From assembly GCA_964586455.1 (NCBI GenBank), contig CAZPHV010000002.1:62001-126000 (forward strand): DNA of 64,000 bases, read 5' to 3'. Origin of the DNA: Aquimonas sp964586455 (lineage in GTDB: Bacteria > Pseudomonadota > Gammaproteobacteria > Xanthomonadales > Xanthomonadaceae). The position numbers and the translations under genes were made by a program. Shown here in pieces: positions 16,248 through 25,200 of the stretch; the first letter of the stretch is position 1, and every line of letters begins with the position of its first letter. The notes beneath the pieces are model-generated. The model saw only the letters and a program-made list of their open reading frames with translations. It ran no database searches and was not told the DNA's origin.

Positions 16248-18785
16248 TCAGGACAACAGGGCCCGCAGTGCGCTTTCCACGCGCAGGAACTCCGCCACCA
16301 GTCGCGCGACCAGCAGCTGCGGCTGGTTCAGGGTGCCGGCGCGACCACCGTGTTCGATCTGCCGCGCCAGCTCCGACATGTCCAGCGCACCGAGGTTGGC
16401 GCTGGTGGACTTGAGCGAGTGCGCGGATGCGATCAGGGTCGAGTTGTCACCGACGTCGGCCGCGGCCTGCAGACGCTCCAGGGTGCGTGGCGTGTCCTCC
16501 AGGAATACGCGGATCAGCGACAGGAACTCAGTGCCCATCACTTCGCGCAGATCCTCAACCACCTCCGAGTCCAGCGCCGGGCCGCTGGCGGTGCTGAAAC
16601 TGGGCGTGAGCGAGGGCGGGGGAGCAGGTGCCACAGCTGCGCGTACGGGCGCTGCGGGGGCGGGGGCCTGCCGCATCGTCGCCGACTGTCGGGTGAACGG
16701 CTCGGTGGCCGCAGTGCGGGCAGGGGGCGGCGCAAATGACGCAGCCGCGGGCGCGGGCGCGACCGCCTCGCGGTAGGGCGAGCGCGCAAGCCAGTGGGCC
16801 AGCGTTGCGTTGAGTTTGGTGCGGTCGAGCGGCTTGGTGAGGTAATCGTCCATGCCCGCGTCGAGGCATTTTTCGCGATCGCCGATCATCGCGTTGGCGG
16901 TCATGGCGATGATGGGCAGGCGCGGCAGGCCGCCCTCGGCCTCGATCTGACGCCGCCGCTTGGCCGCCGTGTAGCCGTCCATCACCGGCATTTGGCAATC
17001 CATCAGCACCAGCGCGTAGCGACCCTGCTTGAGCCGATCCATCGCCTCCTGGCCGTTCTCGGCGGTATCGACCTCGAGCCCGGCGAGGCTGAGGATGCGC
17101 GTCGCCACCTGGCGGTTGACGGGGTTGTCCTCGACCAGCAGGGCACGACCACTGAGAGCACCGCCCGCGGTGGGCGCGGTGGTGGCTGCGGCAACCTTCA
17201 TCATCGGAGCGACCCGCGCTTCGAACGACTCCGGCGGGAACGCAGAAGCGCCCCCAAGCACGTGAGCCGGCGCAGGCCCGGCGGATGCGCGAGCGGGCGC
17301 TTGCGAGGTGTCGATCTGCACCTCGGCGGCGGTGCTGACCGGCAGGCTGGCGACCACTTCGCCCTCCATGATCTTGGTCAGCTGTCGACGCATTTCGGGC
17401 TCGGGCAAGGCCCGCGCCAGTGGCAGTGAGCGTCCGCCCTCGGCGAGGTCTGCGGGCGCAGGCTCGTCGCCCTTGAGGTAGACGATCTGCAGCTTGGCCA
17501 GCACGTCTTCACGCAGGATGCTGCGGTGCAGGCCGACCGCGGTGGTGCGTACGCTGCCGAGGTCCACCAGCAGCAGGTGGAAGGCCCAGTTGCCGGCGCG
17601 CTGGGCGGCCGCACGCAGCTTGAACAAGGCATCCTGGGCGCCACTGGCATGCACCAGGGTCACGCCCCAGTTCGAAGCCGCCAGAGCCAGCTTGCGCTGC
17701 AGGATGCCGTCGGCGGTGACCAGCAGCACGCGCGAACCGCCCAGCTCGCGGCGCTCGATCTCCATGTCGCCGACCGCTTTCAGCATCGGCAGCTGGAACC
17801 AGAAGGTCGAGCCTCGCCCGGGCGTGCTGTCGACGCCGATCTGGCCCCCCATGAGGTCCACGATGCGCTTGCAGATCACCAGGCCCAGGCCGGTGCCGCC
17901 GAACGTGCGGGTCGTACTCGCATCAGCCTGCGAGAAGGCCTTGAACAGTCGCGCCGCAGCTTCGGGGGCGATGCCGACTCCGCTATCGGTGACTTCGAAG
18001 CGCAGCTCGTGATGGGTGCGGGTCTCGCCGCGACGAGTCACCATCACCGAGACGCCACCGCGCTCGGTGAACTTGATCGCGTTGCTGAGAAGATTGGTCA
18101 GCACCTGGCGCAGGCGCACGGGGTCGCCGCGCATCGCCAAGCGCACGGCCGGGTCGATCTGCATCGACAAACGCAGCCCCTTGGCCTCGGCCGGCGTGTC
18201 CATCAGGCGCATGACGCCTTCCAGCACCTCGCGCAGGTTGATGCCGACTGTCTCCAGCTCGAGCATGTTCGCTTCGAGTTTCGAGTAGTCGAGGATGTCG
18301 TCGACGATGCGCAGCAGCTGCTGCGCGGACTGCAGCGCGGTGTTGAGGTATTCGCGCTGATCGTCGCCGAGGCGCGTCGACAGCAGGATGTCGAGCAGCG
18401 GGATGATGCCGTTCAGCGGCGTGCGGATCTCGTGGCTCATGGTGGCGAGGAACTCGCCCTTGGCCATGGTTGCGGCCTCGGCGGCCTGCTTGGCCTCGAA
18501 CAGCTCGCGCTCCAGCTTGCGCGCCTGTGCGAGCTCCTCTTTCACGCGCAGCAGTTCACCGGGCTCCGGCTGCAGCGAGGGTTCGCGCCGGGCGCTGCCG
18601 GCGGTCGCGGTGGCTGCGATGGAACGACCCAGCACCCCGGCCAGAGCAGCGGCAACACCGCCGCCCACGGCCAGTGCAACTGCAAGCGCCAAGGGCAGGC
18701 CCATCGGCACCAGCGTCAGCAGGCCGCCGACAATGGCCGCCAAGCCACCGCCGATGGCGAGCGTCCGCGCGATGAAGGGCGACAC
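16248..18785 (-). CDS. Hybrid histidine kinase (HisKA-HATPase-REC-Hpt)
   Basis: An 845-residue inner-membrane sensor kinase. Two hydrophobic helices (about 8-28 and 31-53) leave no periplasmic sensor domain. Then a coiled coil, HisKA with H118 in 'MSHEIRTPLNG', HATPase ('NLLSNAIKFTERGG', 'GGTGLGLVICK'), a degenerate receiver (about 350-475, D408 but no acidic pocket), a complete receiver (about 547-668, D596) and an Hpt domain with H789 ('AHSLKSTSANLG'). The layout resembles BarA/RpfC-type phosphorelays. The GTG start lies 2 bases after the stop of the upstream receiver/GGDEF/EAL gene, so the two are one operon and that protein's receiver is the likely phosphate acceptor. Confidence 0.92.
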   Translation of the reverse strand: MSPFIARTLAIGGGLAAIVGGLLTLVPMGLPLALAVALAVGGGVAAALAGVLGRSIAATATAGSARREPSLQPEPGELLRVKEELAQARKLERELFEAKQAAEAATMAKGEFLATMSHEIRTPLNGIIPLLDILLSTRLGDDQREYLNTALQSAQQLLRIVDDILDYSKLEANMLELETVGINLREVLEGVMRLMDTPAEAKGLRLSMQIDPAVRLAMRGDPVRLRQVLTNLLSNAIKFTERGGVSVMVTRRGETRTHHELRFEVTDSGVGIAPEAAARLFKAFSQADASTTRTFGGTGLGLVICKRIVDLMGGQIGVDSTPGRGSTFWFQLPMLKAVGDMEIERRELGGSRVLLVTADGILQRKLALAASNWGVTLVHASGAQDALFKLRAAAQRAGNWAFHLLLVDLGSVRTTAVGLHRSILREDVLAKLQIVYLKGDEPAPADLAEGGRSLPLARALPEPEMRRQLTKIMEGEVVASLPVSTAAEVQIDTSQAPARASAGPAPAHVLGGASAFPPESFEARVAPMMKVAAATTAPTAGGALSGRALLVEDNPVNRQVATRILSLAGLEVDTAENGQEAMDRLKQGRYALVLMDCQMPVMDGYTAAKRRRQIEAEGGLPRLPIIAMTANAMIGDREKCLDAGMDDYLTKPLDRTKLNATLAHWLARSPYREAVAPAPAAASFAPPPARTAATEPFTRQSATMRQAPAPAAPVRAAVAPAPPPSLTPSFSTASGPALDSEVVEDLREVMGTEFLSLIRVFLEDTPRTLERLQAAADVGDNSTLIASAHSLKSTSANLGALDMSELARQIEHGGRAGTLNQPQLLVARLVAEFLRVESALRALLS

Positions 18786-18787
18786 GC

Positions 18788-21457
18788 TCAGAGCACCGCT
18801 GCCTGGAAGTCGAACTCAAGCTCGCGCGCGGCCTGCTGCACGAGGTTGCCCTGGATGTAGTCGATCCCGCTCATCCACAGCGTGGCTGCAGCCTGAGCGT
18901 CCTCGACACGCTGGCCGATCACCTGCAGGCCGTGGCGATGGCCGCGGTCGACCAGGGCTCGCAGTTCGTCGCGCAGAGCCGGTGTCTGTGCCGCCGCCAG
19001 GTACTTGGGCGCGATCTTGACGAAGGACAGCGGCAACCGCTTCAGCAGGACTTCGGCCGACTGTTCACCGTCGAAACGGCTGAGGCAGAACTGCACGCCC
19101 AGCGGCATCAGCTCGCGACAGAAGGCATCGACCGCGTCGGCGCGGGCCTCCACGTCTTCGAGCGGAAGCTCCAGCACCAGCGACTCACCCGGTACCTGAC
19201 GCGCGGCCAGCTGGGCGCGAATCCATTCGGACTGACCCGGCGCCAGCAGGCTGCCGGTCGACTGGCTGACAAACAGACGTACCGGTCGCGAACTGCTGCG
19301 GCGCTGATCAATCATGCGGATCGCCTGGGTCAGCACCCAGCGATCGACTTCGAGGATGAGGTCGGCGCTTTCGGCCAAGGGCACGATCGCGGCGGCCGGA
19401 TGCAGGCGTCCGTGGTCGTCGCGCAGGCGCAGCAGACTCTGGTACTGGGCGTCGTCGCCGCCCTGCAGCGCGACGATCGGCTGATACAGCAACTCGAAGC
19501 CATCGGTGTCGATCGCGTTGCGGATGAGGCTCAGCAGCGCGCTGGTCTGGGCCTCGGCCGGACGCTGTGCGGGCGCGAAGCGATGCACGCCGCGATCACC
19601 GCTGCGAGCCTCGCGCGATGCGCGCTCGGCTGCGTTCAACATCGCGCCCGCGTCGGCAAAGTTGTGCCGGAACGAGGCCACACCGACCACCGCGCGCAAA
19701 CGCAGCGGTTTGCCCTCCGCCTTGAAGGGGTAGGTGATCAATCCGTTGCGCAGGTCGAGCGCAAGCCGCTCAAGGGCGGCTTCGTCGCGCTCGCTGGAAT
19801 ACACGACGTAGCAGCCATCGCTGTAGCGGCAGGCGAGTTCACCGTCAGCGAGGCCTTGGCTGACCTGCCCACCGACCTCGGTCAGCAGCTGTTCGAGCGT
19901 GGTCAGGCCATAGCGCTCGCGCAGCTGCGGCACGCCTTCGATCTCCAGGAACAACAGGCCGCCCGCCTGGCCGCGCACGTTGTCGGAGGCCAGCGTTTCC
20001 GCCAGCCGGTCCAGCATGTAGGTGCGCCGATGCAAGCCGGTGGTGGGATCGCGCGGGTCGCGCAGCTGCGCGCGCTCCTGCACCGCGCGGGCCCGGCGCA
20101 CGCGATTGTTGACCGCAGCGATCAGGTGTTTGGGCCGGATCGGCTTGGACAGGAAGTCGTCGCCGCCCGCCGACAGCGCTTCGAAGTGCTTGTCCTGATC
20201 GCTTTCGCCGGACAGGAACACGATCGGCGTATGCAGGAACTCCTCGCGCTCCCGAATCAGCGCGGTCAGCTCGGTGCCGTCGCAGTGCGGCATGTAGAGG
20301 TCCATCAGCACCAGGTCGGGACGGAATTCCTCCATCGCCTGCAGCACGTCGAAGGCCTCGTGCACCGAGCGCACTTCCATGCCGGCATTGCGCAGGATCG
20401 ACTCGGCGAACAGCGCCTGCGAGCGGTCATCCTCGACCACGAGAATGCGGTAGGTGGCTTCGCCTGCGGAGACCAGCAGCTCGGCCAGTTTGGCCAGCAC
20501 CGCCTCGGCGCCATCCGGGCGCACCAACAGGGCGTCAGCGCCCGCGCGACGCGCCACCAGCCGGGCTGGGATGCTGTCTTCGTTCGAGATCACCAGCATC
20601 GGCAGGCGCGTACCGGTACGCTCCCGGGTAGCGCGCAGCACTGCGCCTACGCCCTCGATGTCGTTCATGAAAGCGGCATCGACGATGACGAGGTCCGGCG
20701 CCAGCGCGTTCAGGATTTCCTTCAGCTCGGAGGGTGCCTCCAGCAGCTCCAGCTCGTAGCCCAGAGCTTCCAGCCGCTGGTCAAGCTCGCAGGCGAGCTC
20801 GCCGCCGTCAGTGAGGTGGTAGATGCGGCGGCCGCCGCCGGGGAGCGCCGCCGGACTTGCGCTGCGCGGCGTCGCGATCTCGGAAGCACGCGCTACCGGC
20901 GCGGCGAGGCCCGCGACCGCGCGCGGCGCCGGCTCGATATCGGCGGTCTTCGGCGTGGCCGAGGTGGCTGCGGGCACAAGCGATTCCGCGGCGGGTGGCG
21001 CATCGCCCGCCCAGCGCCGCCAATAATTTGGCGGGGGTGATTCCGCGTGCAGATTGCGTGCGTGCTCGACGGGGGCAGCGTCCGGCGCGGTGGCGCTCTG
21101 CTTGGCAGCCTCTTCCTCCGCCGCGAGTTCGACGCCGCCGTGCTGGGAAAGGCTTTCCAGCAGGCCCAGTAGATGGCCGTTGCCAGCGTCATCCGGCAAG
21201 CCTCCGCTGTCAGCCAACTCGCCCAGCAGGGTTTCCAGCATCAGCAGCTGCTCGCTGGCTTCCAGAGCGCCGTAGCGTCCGCTGGCACCGGCCAGGCGCT
21301 GTACGTCTTCGTGCAGCAGGGTCAGGCCATTGATATCCCAGCCTTCCTCGCAAAAACGACGGGCACGGCGGCACAGCGCTTCGATCCGCTTGGGCAGATG
21401 GCGCAGGAAGGCGAGTCTGAGTTCAGTCCGCTGCTGGCTTTCGTCCTGCGCGTACAT
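18788..21457 (-). CDS. REC-REC-GGDEF-EAL protein with degenerate catalytic motifs
   Basis: 889 residues. An Hpt-like helical region (about 15-105) lacks the phosphohistidine. It is followed by a weak receiver (about 210-330, D260), a full receiver (about 336-455, D386 in 'LVLMDLYMPHCDG'), a GGDEF domain (about 470-630) and an EAL domain (about 640-885). The GGDEF signature reads 'RYSDGCY', and the EAL signature reads 'YQSLLRL'. Other EAL metal and catalytic positions are also changed ('SRFDGE', 'VIGQRVED'). So neither cyclase nor phosphodiesterase activity is expected; it may bind c-di-GMP as FimX does. ATG at 21457 was chosen over 21622. It is cotranscribed with the hybrid kinase. Confidence 0.9.
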   Translation of the reverse strand: MYAQDESQQRTELRLAFLRHLPKRIEALCRRARRFCEEGWDINGLTLLHEDVQRLAGASGRYGALEASEQLLMLETLLGELADSGGLPDDAGNGHLLGLLESLSQHGGVELAAEEEAAKQSATAPDAAPVEHARNLHAESPPPNYWRRWAGDAPPAAESLVPAATSATPKTADIEPAPRAVAGLAAPVARASEIATPRSASPAALPGGGRRIYHLTDGGELACELDQRLEALGYELELLEAPSELKEILNALAPDLVIVDAAFMNDIEGVGAVLRATRERTGTRLPMLVISNEDSIPARLVARRAGADALLVRPDGAEAVLAKLAELLVSAGEATYRILVVEDDRSQALFAESILRNAGMEVRSVHEAFDVLQAMEEFRPDLVLMDLYMPHCDGTELTALIREREEFLHTPIVFLSGESDQDKHFEALSAGGDDFLSKPIRPKHLIAAVNNRVRRARAVQERAQLRDPRDPTTGLHRRTYMLDRLAETLASDNVRGQAGGLLFLEIEGVPQLRERYGLTTLEQLLTEVGGQVSQGLADGELACRYSDGCYVVYSSERDEAALERLALDLRNGLITYPFKAEGKPLRLRAVVGVASFRHNFADAGAMLNAAERASREARSGDRGVHRFAPAQRPAEAQTSALLSLIRNAIDTDGFELLYQPIVALQGGDDAQYQSLLRLRDDHGRLHPAAAIVPLAESADLILEVDRWVLTQAIRMIDQRRSSSRPVRLFVSQSTGSLLAPGQSEWIRAQLAARQVPGESLVLELPLEDVEARADAVDAFCRELMPLGVQFCLSRFDGEQSAEVLLKRLPLSFVKIAPKYLAAAQTPALRDELRALVDRGHRHGLQVIGQRVEDAQAAATLWMSGIDYIQGNLVQQAARELEFDFQAAVL

Positions 21458-21685
21458 GGCTTTCCAAGGCTGCGGTCGAGATAGAAGCGCGCCGGAGACG
21501 CCAAATGTCCCGGGATGCGCCCGAACTATACCCACACGGACAGCGCGGGGGCAGTTGCCTTTGGATGCAGGTTTCGTGCTACCGCGGCCAATGCATGCAA
21601 ACCGCGCGCAACAAGAACGCATTGGGGAGCGTACTCAGGCGTCGAGAAGTGCGACCCTCCATGGCATAGGCGCCATCGAAGGCTG

Positions 21686-22270
21686 TCAACGCCGTGCCAG
21701 CGCGCCAAGCCCCCGACTTACGCGGCGCAGCAGCCACAGCAACAGGGCGAAGCCGATCAGGGTCAGCAGCACCACAGCCAGCAGGGTCAGCCAAGGGTAG
21801 TGCACCACGAACAGCAGTGCACTGATGGCCAGGGAGTCCTCTGCCAACGAGGCGGTCCAGTTGCTGAGTGGTTCGGGGGAGGTGTTGATCAGCGCGCGAC
21901 CTCCGCTCTTCAGGCCGTGGCTGAGCAAGGCTGCACCGCCACCTGCAAGCAAGCCCACGAGGCTGAGGCTCTCATCAGGGCCAGCCAAGGTTGCGCCGGC
22001 CAGCCATGCACCGACCGGCACCCGCAGCACGGTGCTCAGCAGGTCCCATACAGAGTCCACGCCGGGAATCTTGTCGGCGCCAAACTCAACCAGGGTCAAG
22101 ACTCCCGCCACGCCCAGCACCCAGGGGGTGCTGCAGATTTGCAGACCGGGCGGCAGCTCGACGCTGCCGAACAGGCCGGTCAGGCCGACCGCCAGCACGG
22201 TCAGATGCACGCGCAGCCCGGCCAGCCAGCCCAGAGCCAAGGCGAACGCGAACAGTTGACTCGTCTCCAT
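21686..22270 (-). CDS. DUF4126 family membrane protein
   Basis: A 194-residue membrane protein with about five hydrophobic segments, including 'LFAFALALGWLAGLRVHLTV' at the start and 'LTLLAVVLLTLIGFALLLWL' at the end. It matches DUF4126, whose function is unknown. The start 'METSQLFAF' at 22270 has an AGGAG eight bases upstream; the longer frame to 22357 is not supported. It diverges from the DUF6776 gene across about 140 bases. Confidence 0.85.
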   Translation of the reverse strand: METSQLFAFALALGWLAGLRVHLTVLAVGLTGLFGSVELPPGLQICSTPWVLGVAGVLTLVEFGADKIPGVDSVWDLLSTVLRVPVGAWLAGATLAGPDESLSLVGLLAGGGAALLSHGLKSGGRALINTSPEPLSNWTASLAEDSLAISALLFVVHYPWLTLLAVVLLTLIGFALLLWLLRRVSRGLGALARR

Positions 22271-22406
22271 CGGACGCTCCTGGGAGGAAGTTTCGCGGGG
22301 CCGGAGTTCGCGCGGAATGTGCGGCGGCCGACGCTCTGCGGAGTCCGGAGTGTGCATCCGCAGCCGCCAGCGTCAATAATCGCGGGCTACCCCGACGGCC
22401 AGGCCC

Positions 22407-23150
22407 ATGAGTTCCGACAGTCCTTTCGTCATCGTTCCTCGCGCTGTCTCTGGCCAGCGTCGACGCTGGCCGCTTGTCAGCCTGCTCTGGCTGCTGTCGC
22501 TGGCCGCAGTCGGCTGGGGCGTGCACTACTGGCTGCAGGTCGGTGCCGTCGAAGGTGGCGGCACCCCCGAAGAGCAGCGTCGGACGGTCGGCGACCTGCA
22601 GGCCCGCCTTGACAGCCTGCGCCAGCGCAACGTGATTCTGAAGCGTTCGGATGACATCAGCCGCGAGGCCAATCAACAGCTGCAACGCGACATCGCCGAG
22701 CGCGACGAGCGCATCGCCTCGCTGGAAGCGGATGTCGCCTTTTATGAGCGTCTGGTCGGCGGCAGCGCGCAGAGGCAAGGACTGTCGATTCACAGCCTCG
22801 GCCTGCAGGCCGAACCCAGCGGCGCCTGGCTGTTCCGCCTGACCCTGACCCAGAACGTGAAGAAGACTCAACTTTCGCGCGGTCGCGCGCGGCTGTCGGT
22901 CGAGGGCGTGCAGGACGGCCAGATGCGCGAGCTGGGCTGGGCGGAGCTGACCCAGACCGATGCACCCACACTGGAGTTCGCCTTCAAGTACTTCCAGCAG
23001 GTCGAAGGCAATGTGATGCTGCCTGCCGGTTTCACACCGCACCGGGTGAAGGTCTCGGTGGAAGGCGAGGCAGGCCGCGCCGAGCGCAGCTTCGCCTGGT
23101 CCGAGGTCATCACAGGCGCAGCTCAACCCGAGGCGAGCGCTGCGGGCTAG
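22407..23150 (+). CDS. DUF6776 family membrane-anchored coiled-coil protein
   Basis: 247 residues. One membrane helix (about 22-45, 'PLVSLLWLLSLAAVGWGVHY') is followed by a periplasmic coiled coil (about 55-115) and a beta-rich C-terminal domain. It matches the DUF6776 family found next to bactofilin and erpA genes in gammaproteobacteria. Function is not established. The bactofilin gene follows after 58 bases and is probably cotranscribed, so a role in envelope shape is possible. Confidence 0.82.
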   Translation: MSSDSPFVIVPRAVSGQRRRWPLVSLLWLLSLAAVGWGVHYWLQVGAVEGGGTPEEQRRTVGDLQARLDSLRQRNVILKRSDDISREANQQLQRDIAERDERIASLEADVAFYERLVGGSAQRQGLSIHSLGLQAEPSGAWLFRLTLTQNVKKTQLSRGRARLSVEGVQDGQMRELGWAELTQTDAPTLEFAFKYFQQVEGNVMLPAGFTPHRVKVSVEGEAGRAERSFAWSEVITGAAQPEASAAG

Positions 23151-23208
23151 CGGCTTTCCACACACCCCTGTTCCAGAAATTCCACGACGGCTAAGGAGAC
23201 ACCCCGCC

Positions 23209-23622
23209 ATGTTCGGCAGCGACAAGAGCAAACCTGCTCGCCCCAGCAGCACCGGCGTAGAAACCCTGATCGGCCCTCGCGTGGTGATACGCGGCGACGT
23301 CCACTTCAGCGGCGGCATCTACATCGAGGGCCGAGTGGAGGGCGCGGTGATCGCCGACGAGTCCGACCCGAACGCATTGATCACGCTTTCCGAGCGCGGC
23401 AGCATCGAGGGTGAGGTGCGCGCGCCGCATGTGGTGGTGAACGGCCAACTTCACGGCGATATCCATTCCAGCCAGCGCATCGAGCTCGCAGCCGCTGCGC
23501 GGGTGGAAGGCAACGTGCATTACCACACGGTCGAGATGCAGGCGGGCTCGATGCTGACCGGGCGCTTGATTCACCAGAATGCCGAGCCGAAGCGTCTCAG
23601 CGGGCCCGAGGGTGGCGAGTAG
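23209..23622 (+). CDS. Bactofilin (polymer-forming cytoskeletal protein)
   Basis: 137 residues with the right-handed beta-helix repeats of bactofilins: 'IGPRVVIRGDVHFSGGIYIE', 'GSIEGEVRAPHVVVNGQLHG' and 'ARVEGNVHYHTVEMQAG'. Bactofilins form nucleotide-independent filaments at the membrane and influence cell shape or wall synthesis. Short disordered tails flank the core, as usual. AAGGAG precedes the ATG. Confidence 0.92.
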   Translation: MFGSDKSKPARPSSTGVETLIGPRVVIRGDVHFSGGIYIEGRVEGAVIADESDPNALITLSERGSIEGEVRAPHVVVNGQLHGDIHSSQRIELAAAARVEGNVHYHTVEMQAGSMLTGRLIHQNAEPKRLSGPEGGE

Positions 23623-23860
23623 AGGCTTGCCTGCGCAATTTGTCCGGCCTGGCCTGAGTGAGCTGAGGCCTGGCACAGTGGGCGATCGATCACCTCTCGA
23701 GCGCTCGATTGAATCCTGCTCAGCTCGCGCTGTCCGACCGACCCTGCCGGCGATCGCCGCGTTCAGCCAACGCCGACATCGAGCGGCGACGACTGCCCTA
23801 GGCTTGTGAGGCCAGTGAATCGGCTCCATCTCTCCCCTCTCAGCAACGCATCAGGCCGCC

Positions 23861-24220
23861 ATGTCCAGCGCCCCCAGCTATCAGTCGATCGACGCTCCTC
23901 TCCTGTTCACGGATTCGGCCGCCACGAAGGTGCGCGCGCTGATCGAGGATGAGGGCAATCCCGAACTCAAGCTGCGTGTCTACATCAGCGGCGGCGGCTG
24001 CTCCGGCTTCCAGTACGGCTTCGAGTTCGACGAGAACCAGGCCGAGGATGACCTCGCGGTCGAACGCGGCGGCGTCACCCTGCTGGTGGATCCATTGAGC
24101 CTGCAGTACCTGATGGGCGCCGAAGTCGACTACACCGAGAGCCTCTCAGGCGCGCAGTTCGTCATCCGCAACCCCAATGCCAAGACCACCTGTGGCTGCG
24201 GCTCGTCGTTCTCCGCCTGA
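23861..24220 (+). CDS. erpA: Iron-sulfur cluster insertion protein
   Basis: An A-type carrier, 119 residues, that delivers Fe-S clusters to apoproteins. The three ligand cysteines are C47 ('GGGCSGFQYGF') and C111/C113 ('TTCGCGSSF'). Length and the 'ALIEDEGNPELKLRVYISGG' segment fit ErpA. It precedes nudC by 15 bases. Confidence 0.95.
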   Translation: MSSAPSYQSIDAPLLFTDSAATKVRALIEDEGNPELKLRVYISGGGCSGFQYGFEFDENQAEDDLAVERGGVTLLVDPLSLQYLMGAEVDYTESLSGAQFVIRNPNAKTTCGCGSSFSA

Positions 24221-24235
24221 ACCGGCCCGCGCAAT

Positions 24236-25183
24236 GTGGGGCCCACGCGAGTGAAGCACGCTCCTGAGCGCAGCCAGCGCAATCTGTTCGCCGCGCTGGC
24301 GCTGGACCGTCTGGGGGAACGCCGTGAGGATCCCACCTGGCTGCAGGCCGCCTGGCCGCAGTGCTCGGTTCTGTGCGTCGACTTCGAAGGCCGTGCGCTG
24401 GTCGAAGACGGCCGCCTGCTGCGCTGGCCAGCCGCGCGCTTCGGCGACACCCTGCCGGCCGATGCAAGCTTTCTGGGACTCGAGGGTCAAACCCCCTGGT
24501 TCGCACTGCCCGCCCAGATCGGCGCGAGCATCGAGGTGCCTGAGCACAGCCAGTGGCTGGATCTGCGCACGGCGGCCGCCCAGCTGTCCGGCTTCGAGAG
24601 CGGTCTGTTTGCCTACGCCAAGGCCCTGCTGCTGTGGCAGACGCGAGCCCGCCACTGCGGTGCCTGTGGACATCCGACCGAGCTGCGCCGCAGCGGTCAC
24701 AGCGCGCGCTGTACGCATGCGAGCTGCGGACTGGAGGTCTTCCCGCGGCTCGATGCGGCGATCATCGTACTGGTCGAGCACGAGGGCCGCTGCCTGCTGG
24801 GCCGCCAGGCCGGCTGGCCTGCGGGCCGCTATTCCACCCTGGCCGGGTTCGTTGAACCGGGCGAATCGTTGGAAGACGCACTGCGCCGCGAAGTCTTCGA
24901 AGAGGCCGGCGTGGTGGTCGCGCACTGCCAGTACCACAGCTCGCAGCCGTGGCCGTTTCCGGCCTCGCTGATGCTGGGCTTCATGGCCCAGGCCTCCAGC
25001 CCGCAGATCGCCATCGGAGAAGAGCTTGAAGACGCACAGTGGTTCAAGCCCGAGGCGCTGATCGAAGCGATCGAGATCGGCGGCGTTCGCCTGCCGCCGC
25101 CGATTTCGGTGTCCAGGCGTCTGATCGAGGACTGGCTGGAAGCGCGCGGCTGGTCACTGCCGGCGCATCTGGCGAGGCGTTGA
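24236..25183 (+). CDS. nudC: NAD(H)/NAD-capped RNA pyrophosphatase NudC
   Basis: 315 residues. Hydrolyses NAD(H) and removes NAD caps from RNA. It has an N-terminal domain, a zinc ribbon ('HCGACGHP' plus 'CTHASCG'), a Nudix box ('GFVEPGESLEDALRREVFEE', then AGV) and the NudC-specific 'SQPWPFPASLMLGF'. The start is uncertain: GTG at 24236 or GTG at 24251. It is probably cotranscribed with erpA and converges with parB 17 bases further on. Confidence 0.94.
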   Translation: MGPTRVKHAPERSQRNLFAALALDRLGERREDPTWLQAAWPQCSVLCVDFEGRALVEDGRLLRWPAARFGDTLPADASFLGLEGQTPWFALPAQIGASIEVPEHSQWLDLRTAAAQLSGFESGLFAYAKALLLWQTRARHCGACGHPTELRRSGHSARCTHASCGLEVFPRLDAAIIVLVEHEGRCLLGRQAGWPAGRYSTLAGFVEPGESLEDALRREVFEEAGVVVAHCQYHSSQPWPFPASLMLGFMAQASSPQIAIGEELEDAQWFKPEALIEAIEIGGVRLPPPISVSRRLIEDWLEARGWSLPAHLARR

Positions 25184-25200
25184 ACAGAGGCTTGTGCGGG

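Noticed and set aside
17526..18860. 444-codon plus frame opposite the hybrid kinase
   Set aside because: Antisense to HisKA/HATPase coding sequence, no ribosome site or motif.
18932..21040. 702-codon plus frame opposite the GGDEF-EAL gene
   Set aside because: Antisense shadow caused by high GC at third positions.
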